NCBI GenBank assembly: GCA_018398815.1
Contig: CM031614.1
Location: forward strand, 51,626,796-51,690,795
DNA: 64,000 nt
From: Conus ventricosus
Lineage: Eukaryota; Mollusca; Gastropoda; Neogastropoda; Conidae
Reading direction: 5' to 3'
The position numbers and the translations under genes were made by a program. Numbering within the stretch: the stretch's first letter is position 1; each line of letters opens with the position of its first letter. Below, one piece after another: positions 33,930 to 44,607 of this stretch. The notes beneath the pieces were generated by a model. It saw only the letters and a list, made by a program, of their open reading frames with translations. It was not told the DNA's origin and searched no databases.

Positions 33930-36800
33930 AGAAGAGTGTCAAACATCCCCCTTACATCAATGATCTTAACTTTAGCGGAATATCCTTTCCTGTTACGGGG
34001 GATTCCATTGATCATTTTTTGAAGAACAAAAAAAACCCAATAACGTTAATGTCTACACAGGGGATGAGGAAACAAATCACTGCCATTAAAGTGTCCAAGA
34101 ACACCCAACAATGGGGTACCAACAAAAACTTTTACTTACGCGTGTTTTTCCCCAGCAGGGGCTCCCCCATTACCAGATACGCACATGATAGACAATGAAC
34201 ATCTTAAAAAGTCAGGGGAAACAAAATTTTTGAGAAAATGTTTAAAAAAATTTCCCATCCCCCAAAGCCGAAACAACAAAAAAACTTTGTAGCACCCATT
34301 TTCTGTAAACAAAACTAATTACGCCCCCAAAAGGCAGTAATTTTATTTTAAAACTGAAAACGGAGCAAAATCTCCATACATTTTTACGCAGACTTCGGTC
34401 GCTTTTTTGTTCCTTATGAAGGGCCGCGCCCAAAAACTTCGAAAAACAGTTTTAATAAAATCATCAATTTTTTCATTTGCCCCATATTTTAGGTCGGGTG
34501 CGCCATTCAAACCCCAAATAACGAGACCAGATGCGGGAAAAAATTTTTTTCGCCAGCAGCAAGTGCTAAAGTTGTTCTAAAATCTGAAATTTTTCTGAAA
34601 AACATAATGGGCCCCGAAGACCAAAAACAGTAGACTACCACCATGTTTTGGGTTTTTTGGTTTTGGGCCCCTATCAACGCGCCCAAACCAAAGAAGAGAC
34701 CATGATCACATTTTCGGGAATTTAGAGGGGCTGCGCACAGTAAAGCAATCCAACTAAAGTTAAAACCCAAAAACATGGAAGCGCCTATATTTTTTCATAA
34801 CTTCGAGGTTTTCGACTCCACCTTATAAAGAAAGCCTGACGATGCCTTCAGGGTACAGCATGCACATCACAGAAAAGTACATGGTTTCACTTTAAATAAC
34901 ATGTCTTTTTATGACTCTAGCGCACATGATGGGTTCATTAGAGTCGCTGGCTATGTCCTTAAAGTCCTCCCCAATAACGGAAGAATATTTGACCCAACGC
35001 TTGTTAGAAAAGGCGTTTACCCTTATGAGTACATGAACATTTGGGCAAAGGTTTGACGAAGATACACTTCCGCCTAAGGCGCGTTCTTTTCTAGTCTTAG
35101 AGGAAAGGACATCGGGGATTCTGATTACCAGCATGCTCAAGATGCGTGGCAAAAGTTAGAGTGTAAAACGAGGGGAGACTTATTATGATTCATATTTAAT
35201 GGCTGATACATGTTTGTTGGCGGACGTCTTTGAAAATATAGAAAGACCTGCATGAAACATTAAGCCGGGATCCCGCGCATACATTTCTGCGCCCGGATGA
35301 GCGGGGATGCTTTCTTAAAGTTTACTGGAGTACAGATTGATTTATTGTCTAACCTACCAATGATTCAGATGATTGAAAACGGATTGCGTGGAGGAATTAT
35401 ATGGCGTCGCATCATTACTGTAAAGCAAACAACAAATACTTGACGACATGATCCGAGAAAAGGCTAACTATCTTATGTATTTAGATGCAAACAATCTGTA
35501 TGGTGGGCTATGGCGCAAACGCTTCCACTACGCAACTTTAAAATGTACAAAGGCGGCGGTACAATAATGTCAAAGAGCATTAAAGTGGTTGAACAGTTTA
35601 ACGCCCGATCGCCATCGGGGCTTTATCTAAATACTTAGAAAATCCTCATGAACTCCATGACCTGCATAATGACTACCCCTTAGCTGCAGAAAGTCTAAAG
35701 ATGAATCCAAGAGAGCCCGGCCTAAACTTGTGCCTAATCTTCGGCAAAAAAATTATGCTGCCATTACGACTTCTAAAAATTTTAATTTAAGACATGGTTT
35801 TGAAGTTAAAAAGCAGTTCATCGTATAATTCTTTTGATCAAGAACAGTTCAGAAAACCATAACAAGAAAACACTATCTCAGAACTAAATCCGAGATGCTT
35901 CAGAAAAAAAATTTTTCAACTGATGAACAACAGCGTTTTTGGAAAAAACTATGGAGAATCCGCACAAGCGCAAAAATTTAGATTAGCTACCAAAAGAAAG
36001 AAGAATTAAGCTGACTTCAAAAACCAATTATCAGGGCTTTAGAAATTTCATGACACTTTTGGGATAAGGAAAAAAAAGAAGTCAAAAAATTGACAAACCC
36101 TATTTTTTGGGTTTTGTTTAGAATTATCAAAACTTTTTTTTCTTTTGACTACTTTAAACCCCTTGTACCCAGAGTCCAGAGTATTTACCAGATACAAAGT
36201 TTTGTTTAGATACCCCCACTGAAACATCAAAAAAAGACAGGAATTAAAAGTAGAAAGGGGCATGCAGGATGGAACCCATCCGATTATCCAAAAAGATTCG
36301 CTTTGCATTCAATTACTGCCCCTGCTACTTCACCCCATTTTTGGCTTCACAAGGGGAGTATTGTGCATGTTTATGTTGTATTTTTTTTTTTTTGTTTGTC
36401 CGGGGAAGGCATTTTCCCAAAAAATTTCTTGTCCTGTTTGTGTCGGCATTAAATCGTCGTTTTTTTAAAACCTTTTTTTTGTTGCTTTCTGTTTTTTGTC
36501 GTACAACAAGAAGGTTTTGGGGAAAGATGAAGGATGAATTATTGGGAAAGGTGATCAGGAGTATGTGGGGTTTAAAGGTAAAAAATGTACAGTATTTGAG
36601 CCAGGTGAAACCATTAGAAAGAAAAGGGGAATACCCCGCAGTTTTGTGCTCGAGCATATCACATGAAACTACAAAAAGCGTTTTTTTAAATAAGACTTTT
36701 TCGAAACGAAAAAAACTGCGACTTTCTACATAAAAGATCAACACAACTGTTGTAACAAAAAAGTCTTAGATAGAAAAAACCAAAACGGTGTTTTTTTACC
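33930..36800 (+). pseudogene. polB: Protein-primed-type DNA polymerase B, copy B (broken)
   Basis: This copy keeps the N-terminal part missing from copy A. A frame near 33,950-34,190 reads NDLNFSGISFPV and LRVFFPSRG, then IHFYADFG near 34,375 resembles exonuclease motif I ('YADFE'), and RDHDHIFGNLEG near 34,700 resembles the 'RDHDHxTGxxRGAAH' segment of these polymerases. Next come GVYPYEYMN near 35,010, LADVFEN near 35,220, YLDANNLYG near 35,480 (palm motif A, intact residues) and a motif C region near 36,183 reading YLPDTK. The C-terminal part with GKVIRSMWGLKVKNVQ lies at 36,550-36,600. About 2.9 kb, close to full length for the family, but with many frame changes. Function in an intact element: copying the element's DNA from a protein primer. 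Confidence 0.8.
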
Positions 36801-37129
36801 CAGAGTTTTCTATGCAACTAAAATTATAGAACCGAAAATTTAAAATTTAAAGGGGGAAAAACTTGTTTGGGGGGTTTAAATTGCAGTTCTTCTTTCACAA
36901 AGATCTTTGGGGGCTGGTTGTTTTGTTGTGTCAGTTTCTGAAAAATAATACACGGGCGGATTTCATTTTTAATTCTTTTTATTTCATGGTCATTCCAAAG
37001 GGATCGGTTCCTGATGCGGGTCCCTTTGCTTCTCTGTTAATAAAGGTACTATTAAACCAAACGGTAATAGTTTGCTGGATGAGACTCTCCTTCACATTAT
37101 TGTTTTCTTTTGATTGTTGTACTGGTTTT

Positions 37130-37620
37130 TACCTTTAATTGAATTCATTGCGGCAAAACTAAGGCAGTCTTTAACCATCTGTGTTGGGGTTTAGTATCAG
37201 CTCTTCTGTGAAACTGAAGGAAAAACTTTCGCTACTGTTTGTAAATTTTCAACTAAAGCCTCTGTGATCTGTAAACTCTGGGTGCTTCTAATGGTTATGT
37301 TTTAACAAATTGATTCACTTGGCCTTTAATTCTTTTCAAGTCACAACTTTTTAAATAAGATATTGGCCTCTTGGTATATCAGTTGTAACAACAGCAGGAA
37401 AGCACTTTTTGTGTATGGTTCAACTGTATATTAAGCTATGTCAATGACTTGTGATGTTCTTAATCTTTGTTCGTAAGTATCATGGGTAAATAGTACAATC
37501 CTTTGATGGTGTCGTTTGGGTTGTTCACAAGTGCAGGTCTTCGTTTGGTCTAGGGCAGTAAATAAATTTTCCAGATTGCTTGTTTAGACCATTTTTGCCA
37601 TAGCTTGTTTCACTATCCAT
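37130..37620 (-). pseudogene. Unrecognised small gene, copy B
   Basis: The minus strand from 37,620 reads MDSETSYGKNGLNKQSGKF and then IYCPRPNEDLHL, after which the frame changes. It is collinear with copy A near 20.9 kb. It looks like a true start, but I do not recognise the family. Confidence 0.35.
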
Positions 37621-37689
37621 GTTGCTTGTTTTTATGCCTTACGCTTGCAACTTTATGGCGAATCATCAATTTGTTGCATATATTTTTTC

Positions 37690-38373
37690 ATTATTACATA
37701 TTATGCGCAACAAAATAGACAACAGTCATACCAACGACAATAAACGCGATTTCTTGCATCTTTTGTTTTTCTGATGGTTGATAAAGTTGCTGAATTTTGG
37801 TGGGGGCAATGTCTCGATTGGTTTTCCGTTACTAGATAATACTATTTTATTGCTTGATCAACATCTTAAATGTATAAGCTGCGTGTCCCTGTTTTTTCAG
37901 TGTGTTATTAATAAAATCTAACTGCTCAATTCTCTGCTTTCATAGCGATCTTGTGCTGCAGCTAGTTGCTCCACAAGATCGCTATGAAAAGCAGAGAATT
38001 GAGCTTTGTTATGTCTTTTTTCTCTCGCCATCGTCCCGTAGTTTACTAAATGCGTAATTACTTCCGCTAAAAGCAAGCGCATTCACCACAGCGCCACCTA
38101 TCATCATTACGAGTTGAAGCCATCTTTTATAAATGTATTTTTTTTACATATTATATTCTCTGGAATTATTCCTTGCTTAACTAGAAAATCTTTCGTAGCG
38201 AATGAAGCTGCTATAACAGCAATCAGTTTTGCTGAATCCTCAAAGTCTAGTTGTGCCAAGATCTGCCGGTTTTATTTTTAACAGGCTTTTACCAAGCATT
38301 GAGTATCCTACACTTAGACCTCCAATAACAGCAGAATGGGTATACAAGGTTAGTAATAGTTTTTTCGGTGCTC
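37690..38373 (-). pseudogene. Small membrane protein of Polinton type, copy B
   Basis: The minus-strand reading starts at about 38,371 with MSTEK. It continues, across frame changes, through a hydrophobic stretch with AVIGGLSVGYSMLGKSL, then LVMMIGGAVVNALAFSGS and NYAFSKL, then QLDFINNTLKKQGHA, and ends near 37,690. Two-part membrane proteins with 'IGGAxVNALAFxGSNxxFSKL' are familiar from Polinton-like elements; their role is unclear to me (possibly virion membrane or scaffold). The gene is interrupted by the palindrome at 37,938-38,012, which is absent from copy A. Confidence 0.55.
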
Positions 38374-38499
38374 ATTTTAAAAAATAAAATAATTATAATA
38401 ATAAAAAACATGAAACAGCGATGATCTGCTAGAGCTACAGAGCGCCTACACAGTCTTGGACTACAAATGAAGAAGTTGATGATCAAGCTATTATGCCCA

Positions 38500-38830
38500 A
38501 AAAGGAAAGGCTGTATTCTTTGGCAGCATGTGGAAAAACAAAACAGTTCCTCGAACTGAATTCAGCATAGAACAGATTCAACAGATGTCGCCGCAAGACA
38601 TTTTAAGTATCACAACAGTATGAAGCGCAGCTGGGGTCGAGAATGGTAAAAAGTGTGGGCAAACGGTTCTTAGTTTGTACACTAAACTAGTCAGTAGATT
38701 TGCTCCCATTGATTCTGAACAAGATCTTACGTATGATTTAACGCAGGATCCAGTTTTAAACAAAATCATTAGAGTCTCTAAGCTGCGATCTGTATTACAG
38801 ATTTGGAACATTGTTTATCGCCGCTAATCA
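38500..38830 (+). pseudogene. Small Polinton-associated gene, copy B
   Basis: The plus strand reads GKAVFFGSMWKNKTVPRTEF, then IEQIQQMSPQDILSITTV, a frame change near 38,615, then VLSLYTKLVSRFAPIDSE and LRSVLQIWNIVYRR before a stop at about 38,827. The residue mix is convincing for a protein of about 110 residues. No family recognised. The overlapping 77-codon minus-strand frame is probably a shadow. Confidence 0.45.
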
Positions 38831-38876
38831 ATGGGATTAATAACTTTTAATCATATAGATTTTATTTCCATTCAAA

Positions 38877-39350
38877 ATGAACGAGTCGGAAAATCAGCAG
38901 AATCAGGAAACATTGAATCAGAAAACACTGAATCAGGTAGAGATAGTGACAAGTGAAAAGCTAAAGCATCCTGGGTGTGTTGCAGCAGGAAAAAGAGTAG
39001 CAGAGTTAAAACAGACAAAGAAAATTAAAGTTACAATCACAGAATATAACTCATATGAAAACATAACACCGCCAACGCCAAAACAAGTTGATTCAATGCC
39101 AGCTCCAAAACAGAACAAGTTAATTCAAGGTCTACAGCACCAAAGTCTTCATGGAATATTGAACTTAAAACTGTTGCCATTTTGGCGCCCTTGCTGCTGT
39201 TGGGGCGGTTTATTACGGTTATAAAAAAATATAAAGAATGGCAACAAAAACAAAAGCAGCCAAAAAAATCTGAACCACTAAATACAGAAGACAACAGCAC
39301 GCCAGCACCGCCAAACAACAAAAATCATTTTCATCCATTTCAAATGGAAT
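38877..39350 (+). CDS. Small basic protein with C-terminal hydrophobic segment
   Basis: An open frame of 115 codons (38,877-39,224) starts with MNESENQQNQETLNQKTLNQ, which contains a short internal duplication (ETLNQ/KTLNQ). It has a basic centre with KHPGCVAAGKRVAELKQTKK. In another frame from about 39,150 the sequence reads SWNIELKTVAILAPLLLLGG, a plausible membrane segment, so one frameshift probably separates it from the true C-terminus. Small proteins with 'P.RVAAGK..AE..R' and a terminal membrane segment are familiar from Polinton-like elements. The start lies 50 bases after the previous gene, as in a compact element. Function unknown. Confidence 0.5.
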
Positions 39351-39373
39351 AATATTTTTAATAAAAATAGATC

Positions 39374-39616
39374 ATGGCGGATTATTATTTGCTTAAAATG
39401 ATGAAGTCAATAAATAAAGACATGGAGTCTATAAAAAACATTTCCATAGACCAGAATTGTAATCAATGCGGTTGCTTAGGATGTAAGAACTTCATTAAGA
39501 TCTATGCTGACCGATCTCACACCAAGGGCGTTAAGCAAGACATCCTCAACGATGACGCGTTTTTTGAGGCGTGTGTGTACTATATTAGACATCTACTATT
39601 TAAGATAAAAACATAG
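39374..39616 (+). CDS. Hypothetical 80-residue protein
   Basis: An intact open frame, MADYYLLKMMKSINKDMESI at the N-terminus, with a central CNQCGCLGC cysteine cluster that could bind metal, then an acidic/basic tail ending RHLLFKIKT. It starts 24 bases after the preceding gene. The parallel place in copy A (22,740-23,000) keeps the CATTTCCATAGACCAGAATTG landmark, so the gene belongs to the element. No family recognised. It is one of the few unbroken frames in the region. Confidence 0.5.
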   Translation: MADYYLLKMMKSINKDMESIKNISIDQNCNQCGCLGCKNFIKIYADRSHTKGVKQDILNDDAFFEACVYYIRHLLFKIKT

Positions 39617-39639
39617 ATTGTATTGTTTTTTGATAATTA

Positions 39640-39800
39640 TAGAAACTTGAATAAGAACTTGGTTGTACTAAAGGACGACTTAATTACTATTTTGAGGTAA
39701 CTTAATTAAGAACTTAATTAAGAACTTAATTAAGAACTTGAAGTAACTTAATTAAAACTTAATTAAGAACTTAATTGAACTTAGAAGTGACTTAAATTGT
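39640..39800 (+). repeat. AACTTAATTAAG short tandem repeats
   Basis: Several copies of AACTTAATTAAG-type units, each containing the palindrome CTTAATTAAG, follow the last small gene. The parallel stretch in copy A (23,040-23,150) is a corrupted form. This could be a transcription end or recombination region; no role is shown. Confidence 0.7.
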
Positions 39801-39814
39801 GCATCATGGGTGGG

Positions 39815-39925
39815 GGTGTGCATCTTTGGGGGGGGGGGTGTGCATGCGGGGGGTGGGGGGTGTGCATCCCGGGGGGTTTAGGACAAAACACAAAAAAACA
39901 CCAAAAAACAAAAAAGAAGTAAACA
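39815..39925 (+). repeat. G-rich/A-C-rich block
   Basis: Same layout as the two units at 23,160-23,660: G-runs, then GGACAAAACACAAAAAAACACC. Confidence 0.6.
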
Positions 39926-41338
39926 CGGGGGGCCACTTCTTGTTTTTGTGACAAACGGGTTTGTTCCCGCGCGCAACCTCAAAAACTCCAAGGTTTCACA
40001 TAGGGTCTTTGGGCCCCTATTTTTGCCGCTGAGCTTTGCAGGTGCTCCCGCGCTTTGCAGTCAAGCGTTTCAAAAAGGGGTCGTTTGGCCAAATTTGCCG
40101 CCGACTTGCGGTGTGACGTCTTTGGGGCGGCAAGCGATAACATGGGTTTTTTGGGGCTAGTTTGGGCTGGGGTTTCCCCTTTTTTTCAACCAGGCTTGAA
40201 AATTTTTTGGGCAGATTTTTACACAAAAAAGCTGTACCCGGGAGCTTTTATGGGGTTTAAAAACGCCAGAAAGTTATTTCTTTTCCGCATTGTATTTTTG
40301 GGAGAAATTTTTTTGGAGATAGTGCTGGCTACCCCACTACTCCCTCATACGGTAGTGTACAAAGGGTTTGCCTATCCCCTATCTATTTGTTTCCCAAAAA
40401 CCTCCAAAAAATCGGTCATTCATTGCTTTAAGTTTAAAAAGGGTTTTTGGCGTTTGCTACACTTCATTTAAAAGATTCCAAGCTTGTAAAATTTAGGATT
40501 TTAAAAAAACCCACAGGTTAAATTGATTTCCAAGATACGAATCGACATGTTCCCCTTTGCCTTGAGAAATGAACGCCTTTTTTTGGTAGCGTTTTTTTTT
40601 TTTTAAAAAATAACTTGAGCTTTCAACCAGCCCCAAAAATAAACCCGTGAAAAATTTTTTTTGTTTTTATTTTTTTTATAAACTTAGCACCGTTTTTTAA
40701 AAAAGGGAAGCACCCCTTTAACATTTAAAACCCGTTTTGGAAAAATGGAAAATTTCTTTCGCAAAATGTCATTTTAAATTTTAAATTCCCTTTTTGGGAA
40801 CCAAAAAACCCTTTTAAAGATATTGACCTTTTTCTAAACCCCGTGGGTTTCCAAATTTTTTTCCCCTTTCCTCCCCCTTTTCCAAAAAAAGCAATCTTCT
40901 TTGGGTTTAACTGGAAAAAAACATGTTTCGCCTCGTTTTTTTTTAAAAAATTTCCTTTCAATACGGAGCCTGTTTTTTCCAGTGAACATGTTAGCCTTTT
41001 AAAAATAAAAACCCAGTCGGAGCACAGTCAAAAACCAACCTTCTTGTGCGGCAGCCCCAGAAAAAAAGGGCAAACCCCGGGTGGGCCTTTCCGAGGGCAG
41101 CCTCGAAGTGGATTGTACGTGGGGTCTAGAATGTTCCAAAACATTTTCTGATGCAATATGTTTTCAAGTTTGTGCGCCCCGGGCCCAGGAGGCTCGCGGG
41201 TGTGCGCTGGGGTTTTACGTTAACAAAGGGGGCCCCTTGTCTGGGCTGGCCGGCCAGCTTTAAAATTTAAATGATCAGGGTTTTAGCCTTGGCGGGGCTC
41301 AAAACCCCCCCGCCTCGTGGGCGTTTTACAAAGTTTTG
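39926..41338. other. Low-quality sequence, no gene identified
   Basis: Homopolymer-inflated. A 138-codon plus-strand frame (40,055-40,471) and a 102-codon frame (40,843-41,151) show no recognisable motifs. Nothing further seen. Confidence 0.5.
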
Positions 41339-41640
41339 TAGGTAGAAATTAAATCAGAAAAAGTGTTTCGGATTTTATGTCAAAAAAAAAAATTAGTTTT
41401 TAAAAAACAAGCAAGTTTTTGTAAATTAAAAAAAAAAAACGGATAATCCCAACGTAAGTTGTTTTTTAAAAATTTGTTATTTTTTGGTTATTGAAGTCTT
41501 ACTTTTCAGGGAACTATTAAAATTTCCGCTTTTGGGCCCCTTTTTTCCCCCAAAAAAAAAGGGTTTAGGAGCAAGGAGCCCGAAATAATTATTTATTTTT
41601 CTCTAGTGCTTTTTTTTTTAAAAAAGGCACTGGAATCAAA
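41339..41640 (-). repeat. Inverted copy of 26,300-26,600
   Basis: The reverse complement matches the end of the ATPase gene and the sequence beyond it in copy A. Shared landmarks include TTTTTTGGTTATTGAAGTCT at 41,489 against its complement near 26,490, and GGAGCAAG...GAGCC. Its orientation is opposite to the rest of copy B. Confidence 0.7.
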
Positions 41641-42059
41641 AAGGGAAAAGGGAAAGGGAAAAATTTTTTTTCGCCCTTTTTAGCCAAAACCAAACCCAGA
41701 GATGAAAAATTTTAAAATTTTTAAAATTTCCCTTTTAAGATCTTTTTATAAAATAACATTGTCAAAAAAAAAATTTAAAAAATTTAAAATTTTAGAAAGA
41801 TAAAATTTTTAAAAAAATATAAATTGTTCTTTTAGAGGTTTTTTGTTCCCTTTCGACTTTTCCTTTTTCTTTTCTCCAAAAAAGTCCTTTTCTGCTTTTG
41901 AAGAGAAATGCCTAACTTTTTTAAATTTAATCTTGCTAACTTTTTTTTTTTCCCAAAAGTCTCTTTTCTGGGGAATGCCTTTTCTTTCTATTCCTAACCC
42001 CTATTTTTAAAAAAAAAATTACTGGATTCTCAGAAAAACACCCTTTTTTTGGTTTGCTG
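41641..42059. other. Low-quality AT-rich sequence
   Basis: No gene seen; homopolymer-inflated. Confidence 0.5.
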
Positions 42060-43330
42060 GCAAAAACTTAAAAATTTTTTAGGAAGCGGAAACCCGGGGT
42101 AGGGACGGAAATGGTTTCTTCCCTTTTAGGAGGGCTGGGGGAAATTTTATCATTACGAAATCTTCCCCGGATTCCCCCTGTTGGGTCTTCTTCCCGGTGG
42201 GGGTGGTTTTTGGGGGCAAGTCCCCGCCCTTTGAGTCTTCCTCGGGGGTTTGCGGCTGGCCCGCATGTTTCCTGTTGCCCTGCCCTTTGATTCCCCCCAC
42301 CCAATGGTCGTACCACTAGGCGTCTTGTTATAGGGGCCCTTTTGACACCTGGAATAGTTGAGGCTTTTCCCGGGATCTTGCAACTTCCCCCCTCCCGGGT
42401 TGCGAAGGAAAACCGGTCCCCCTTTAGCAGGGGAGGAGAAAGTCTTTTGTCTGGCTTGTTTTCCCTGGCGGCGATTTTTGGGGCTGTTGGGGGTGCCTTC
42501 TGTAAGGGGGTCTCTCGGCGGCCCGGTGAAGATTTACCCCGGTGTCGAAATTCCCAAATGGCTGGTTGTCGTTCCCCAAAAGGGCCCTCGACTGGGAGTC
42601 CCTTGGGGGTTTTCCCGAATTTGTAGGAAATGTGGTTTCAAACCCGTGGTGCGTGAGGGTGTTTTGTAGGGCCCGGACCAGTTCCCGGGAGGTGGACAGG
42701 CCAATTCCTTTTCTCCCTTTTTGGGTGAGGGAACGAAGGGCTTGAACATGGGGCGGTTTTAACCTCTCGCAATTTCCCCTTTTCCCTGGGGAAGGAGGGG
42801 TCTGTGGGGTTTTTTATGTTGTCCCTCGGCAGAGCCGGCGATCGGTTTACTCGAAAATTTTTTGCCCCGGGCCTGTGGATACGTTCTGGAACCCCGACCC
42901 TTCAGGGGAACCCTTTCCTTTTATCAGATTTTGGCCAAGTGGGGGGCTTTTGGTTTGGGGGGGGTAAACCCTTGTGTAAACTTGGGAAGACTCTATCATT
43001 ATCAGGACGTTTTTCTCTAAAAAGTCGCTGGCAGGGTTCTAACTTGGGGAAATCTATGGCCCCAAAACTTTTTTAAAGGGCGCGATGCTTGAAGGTGTCC
43101 TGACGTGGGAAAGTCTTTTTGGGGTTTTCCCCAGGGGGATCTCGGCAGTTGGAGTGTGGGCGCCCCCCCCGTCCCCCTGCATTCCCGGGGCCTTTCGCCG
43201 TGTGCGCGGAGCCCCCAAAGATGCGGGTTTTTCCCTGGTGGCCCCTGTCGGCCCTGAAGGAGGCAGGGCTTCTTCTTTCTTTGTCCTTTGGGAGGGGCCC
43301 GTTGTCGGGAGGGCCATGTTCAGATCCCTT
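42060..43330 (-). pseudogene. GC-rich coding-like region, possible retroelement ORF1/gag
   Basis: Composition changes abruptly to GC-rich. On the minus strand several frames join into one coding-like reading: TTGPSQRTKKEEALPPSGPT at the start, then RREVLVRALQNTLTHHGFET-like sequence, then GKASTIPGVKRAPITR and KGQGNRKHAGQPQTPEEDSK, ending in a basic, proline-rich tail. It has the look of a nucleic-acid-binding ORF1 or gag protein, but I see no zinc knuckle or other diagnostic motif. Many frame changes at homopolymers make it non-coding as assembled. Not obviously part of the Polinton-like element. Confidence 0.35.
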
Positions 43331-44112
43331 TGACCTTCCTGAGGGTTGGGATCATAATTAGAAGAAAACCTATAAGGGCAGCAGACCAGACCAGTAGCCC
43401 GGGTGCGGTCCCCGACCAGCTTCTTAGATAAATTATTTGGGCATCATTGAAATTGGGGGAACCCCCAAAAACAAAACAACACTGATGCTGGCAAACCGTT
43501 CCAGCAAAACGGGACCCCGCCACTCTACAAGCTGCGTAAATTTTAGGCCCTGGGGACGGGGGAGGGCTTCGCCCGGAGGTGGCCTATCCGCAACTTAAAC
43601 CCATCCCCCTTTTTGACACCCAAAAAACGTGGCAAAGTGGACTTGGGCAAAGCAAGAGCTTTGACAAACCCCAAGAATTTTTAATTTAATTTAAATATGG
43701 GTTTTTTTCCAATCTCATCTTCGGGGGTGCCACTTTGCAAATTAAACATGCAGATTAAAAAACTTGGGTGAGGGGTTTAAAAAAAGTAGCAGAGACAGCA
43801 AGCAACCAGCGCTCAGATCAGCCAGCAAACAATCTTGAGACCAGACCAGAATCGATGCTTCTCTTCTCTTTTATGTCAGCAAGGATGGTCAGCAAGCATC
43901 TGTCAGCGAGACCCGTCAGCAAGAACAACGCAAGAACAACAACCAACCCGAACACACAAACACACTCTCCTTTTATACATGCTCGTCGTCAATTGATCGG
44001 ACGACCAACACTACCACATCACCCTAACAACATAACATCGAAACAAATCTAACGACCAACTCTACGACATCATCCTACCAACATGACATAGAAGCAAAAT
44101 AATACTATAACA
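43331..44112. other. No gene seen; ~49-bp imperfect duplication
   Basis: From 43,770 the base quality improves. CGACCAACACTACCACATCA near 44,000 is repeated in diverged form near 44,051. Nothing else recognised. Confidence 0.5.
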
Positions 44113-44543
44113 AACTATCGATAAACGCAATATAATAATCTAATTCTAACCAACAACTGTTAAATGAAACTTAATCAAGTTTCCGATGATTTTGCTTGTC
44201 TTCGTTCCTAAAACGAAATGTAAACAAGTAAATCATCGTAGCAACTAACCCTTAGCAACTGTATCAAAATTTATATTCCCAAATAATTGATTTCTCTTCT
44301 TCGTTGATATTTTCGTTATTGATGTATGATTTATGTTGAACTAAAAACAGCTTAAATGTTTGCTTTGTTTCGATATAACTTATATTTACCTATCTTCCAT
44401 GGAAACATATTCTATTTTGGATCTACAATCTGATCTTTATGATTAAAGAGCGTTTTGACGTCATTCGTTGTTAAGAGTTATTTCTCTTGTAATAATGGCT
44501 GAAAAAATCGTAAATAACTTTTCTTTCACTTCTCCACATATGA
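44113..44543 (+). repeat. Block shared with 25,310-25,770; copy B end
   Basis: Cleaner version of the copy A block. It ends just after a possible gene start (MAEKIVNNFSF, 44,494) where the (AAC)/(ATC) microsatellite begins. Confidence 0.75.
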
Positions 44544-44551
44544 ATACACCT

Positions 44552-44571
44552 ACAATAACAACAACAACAGT

Positions 44572-44607
<36 letters not shown>

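Larger units (their letters stand above)
33930..44543 (+). mobile_element. Polinton/Maverick-like element, copy B (truncated)
   Basis: Same orientation and order as copy A: polymerase B, a minus-strand membrane protein, and small plus-strand genes. The interval from the polymerase to the small genes is about 5.05 kb in both copies. Between 39.8 and 44.1 kb copy B differs from A, including an inverted fragment at 41,339-41,640. Homology to A resumes at 44,113 and stops at 44,543, where host microsatellite begins. Sequence from 37.0 to 39.8 kb is clean, unlike the same part of copy A. Confidence 0.6.

Noticed and set aside
36325..36744. 139-codon minus-strand frame
   Set aside because: Shadow of the polymerase B C-terminus on the plus strand, which has the collinear counterpart in copy A.
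17762..44543. Free virus contamination rather than an integrated element
   Set aside because: Not excluded on the left because of the gap, but on the right copy B runs into host-type microsatellite and repeats, which favours integration.
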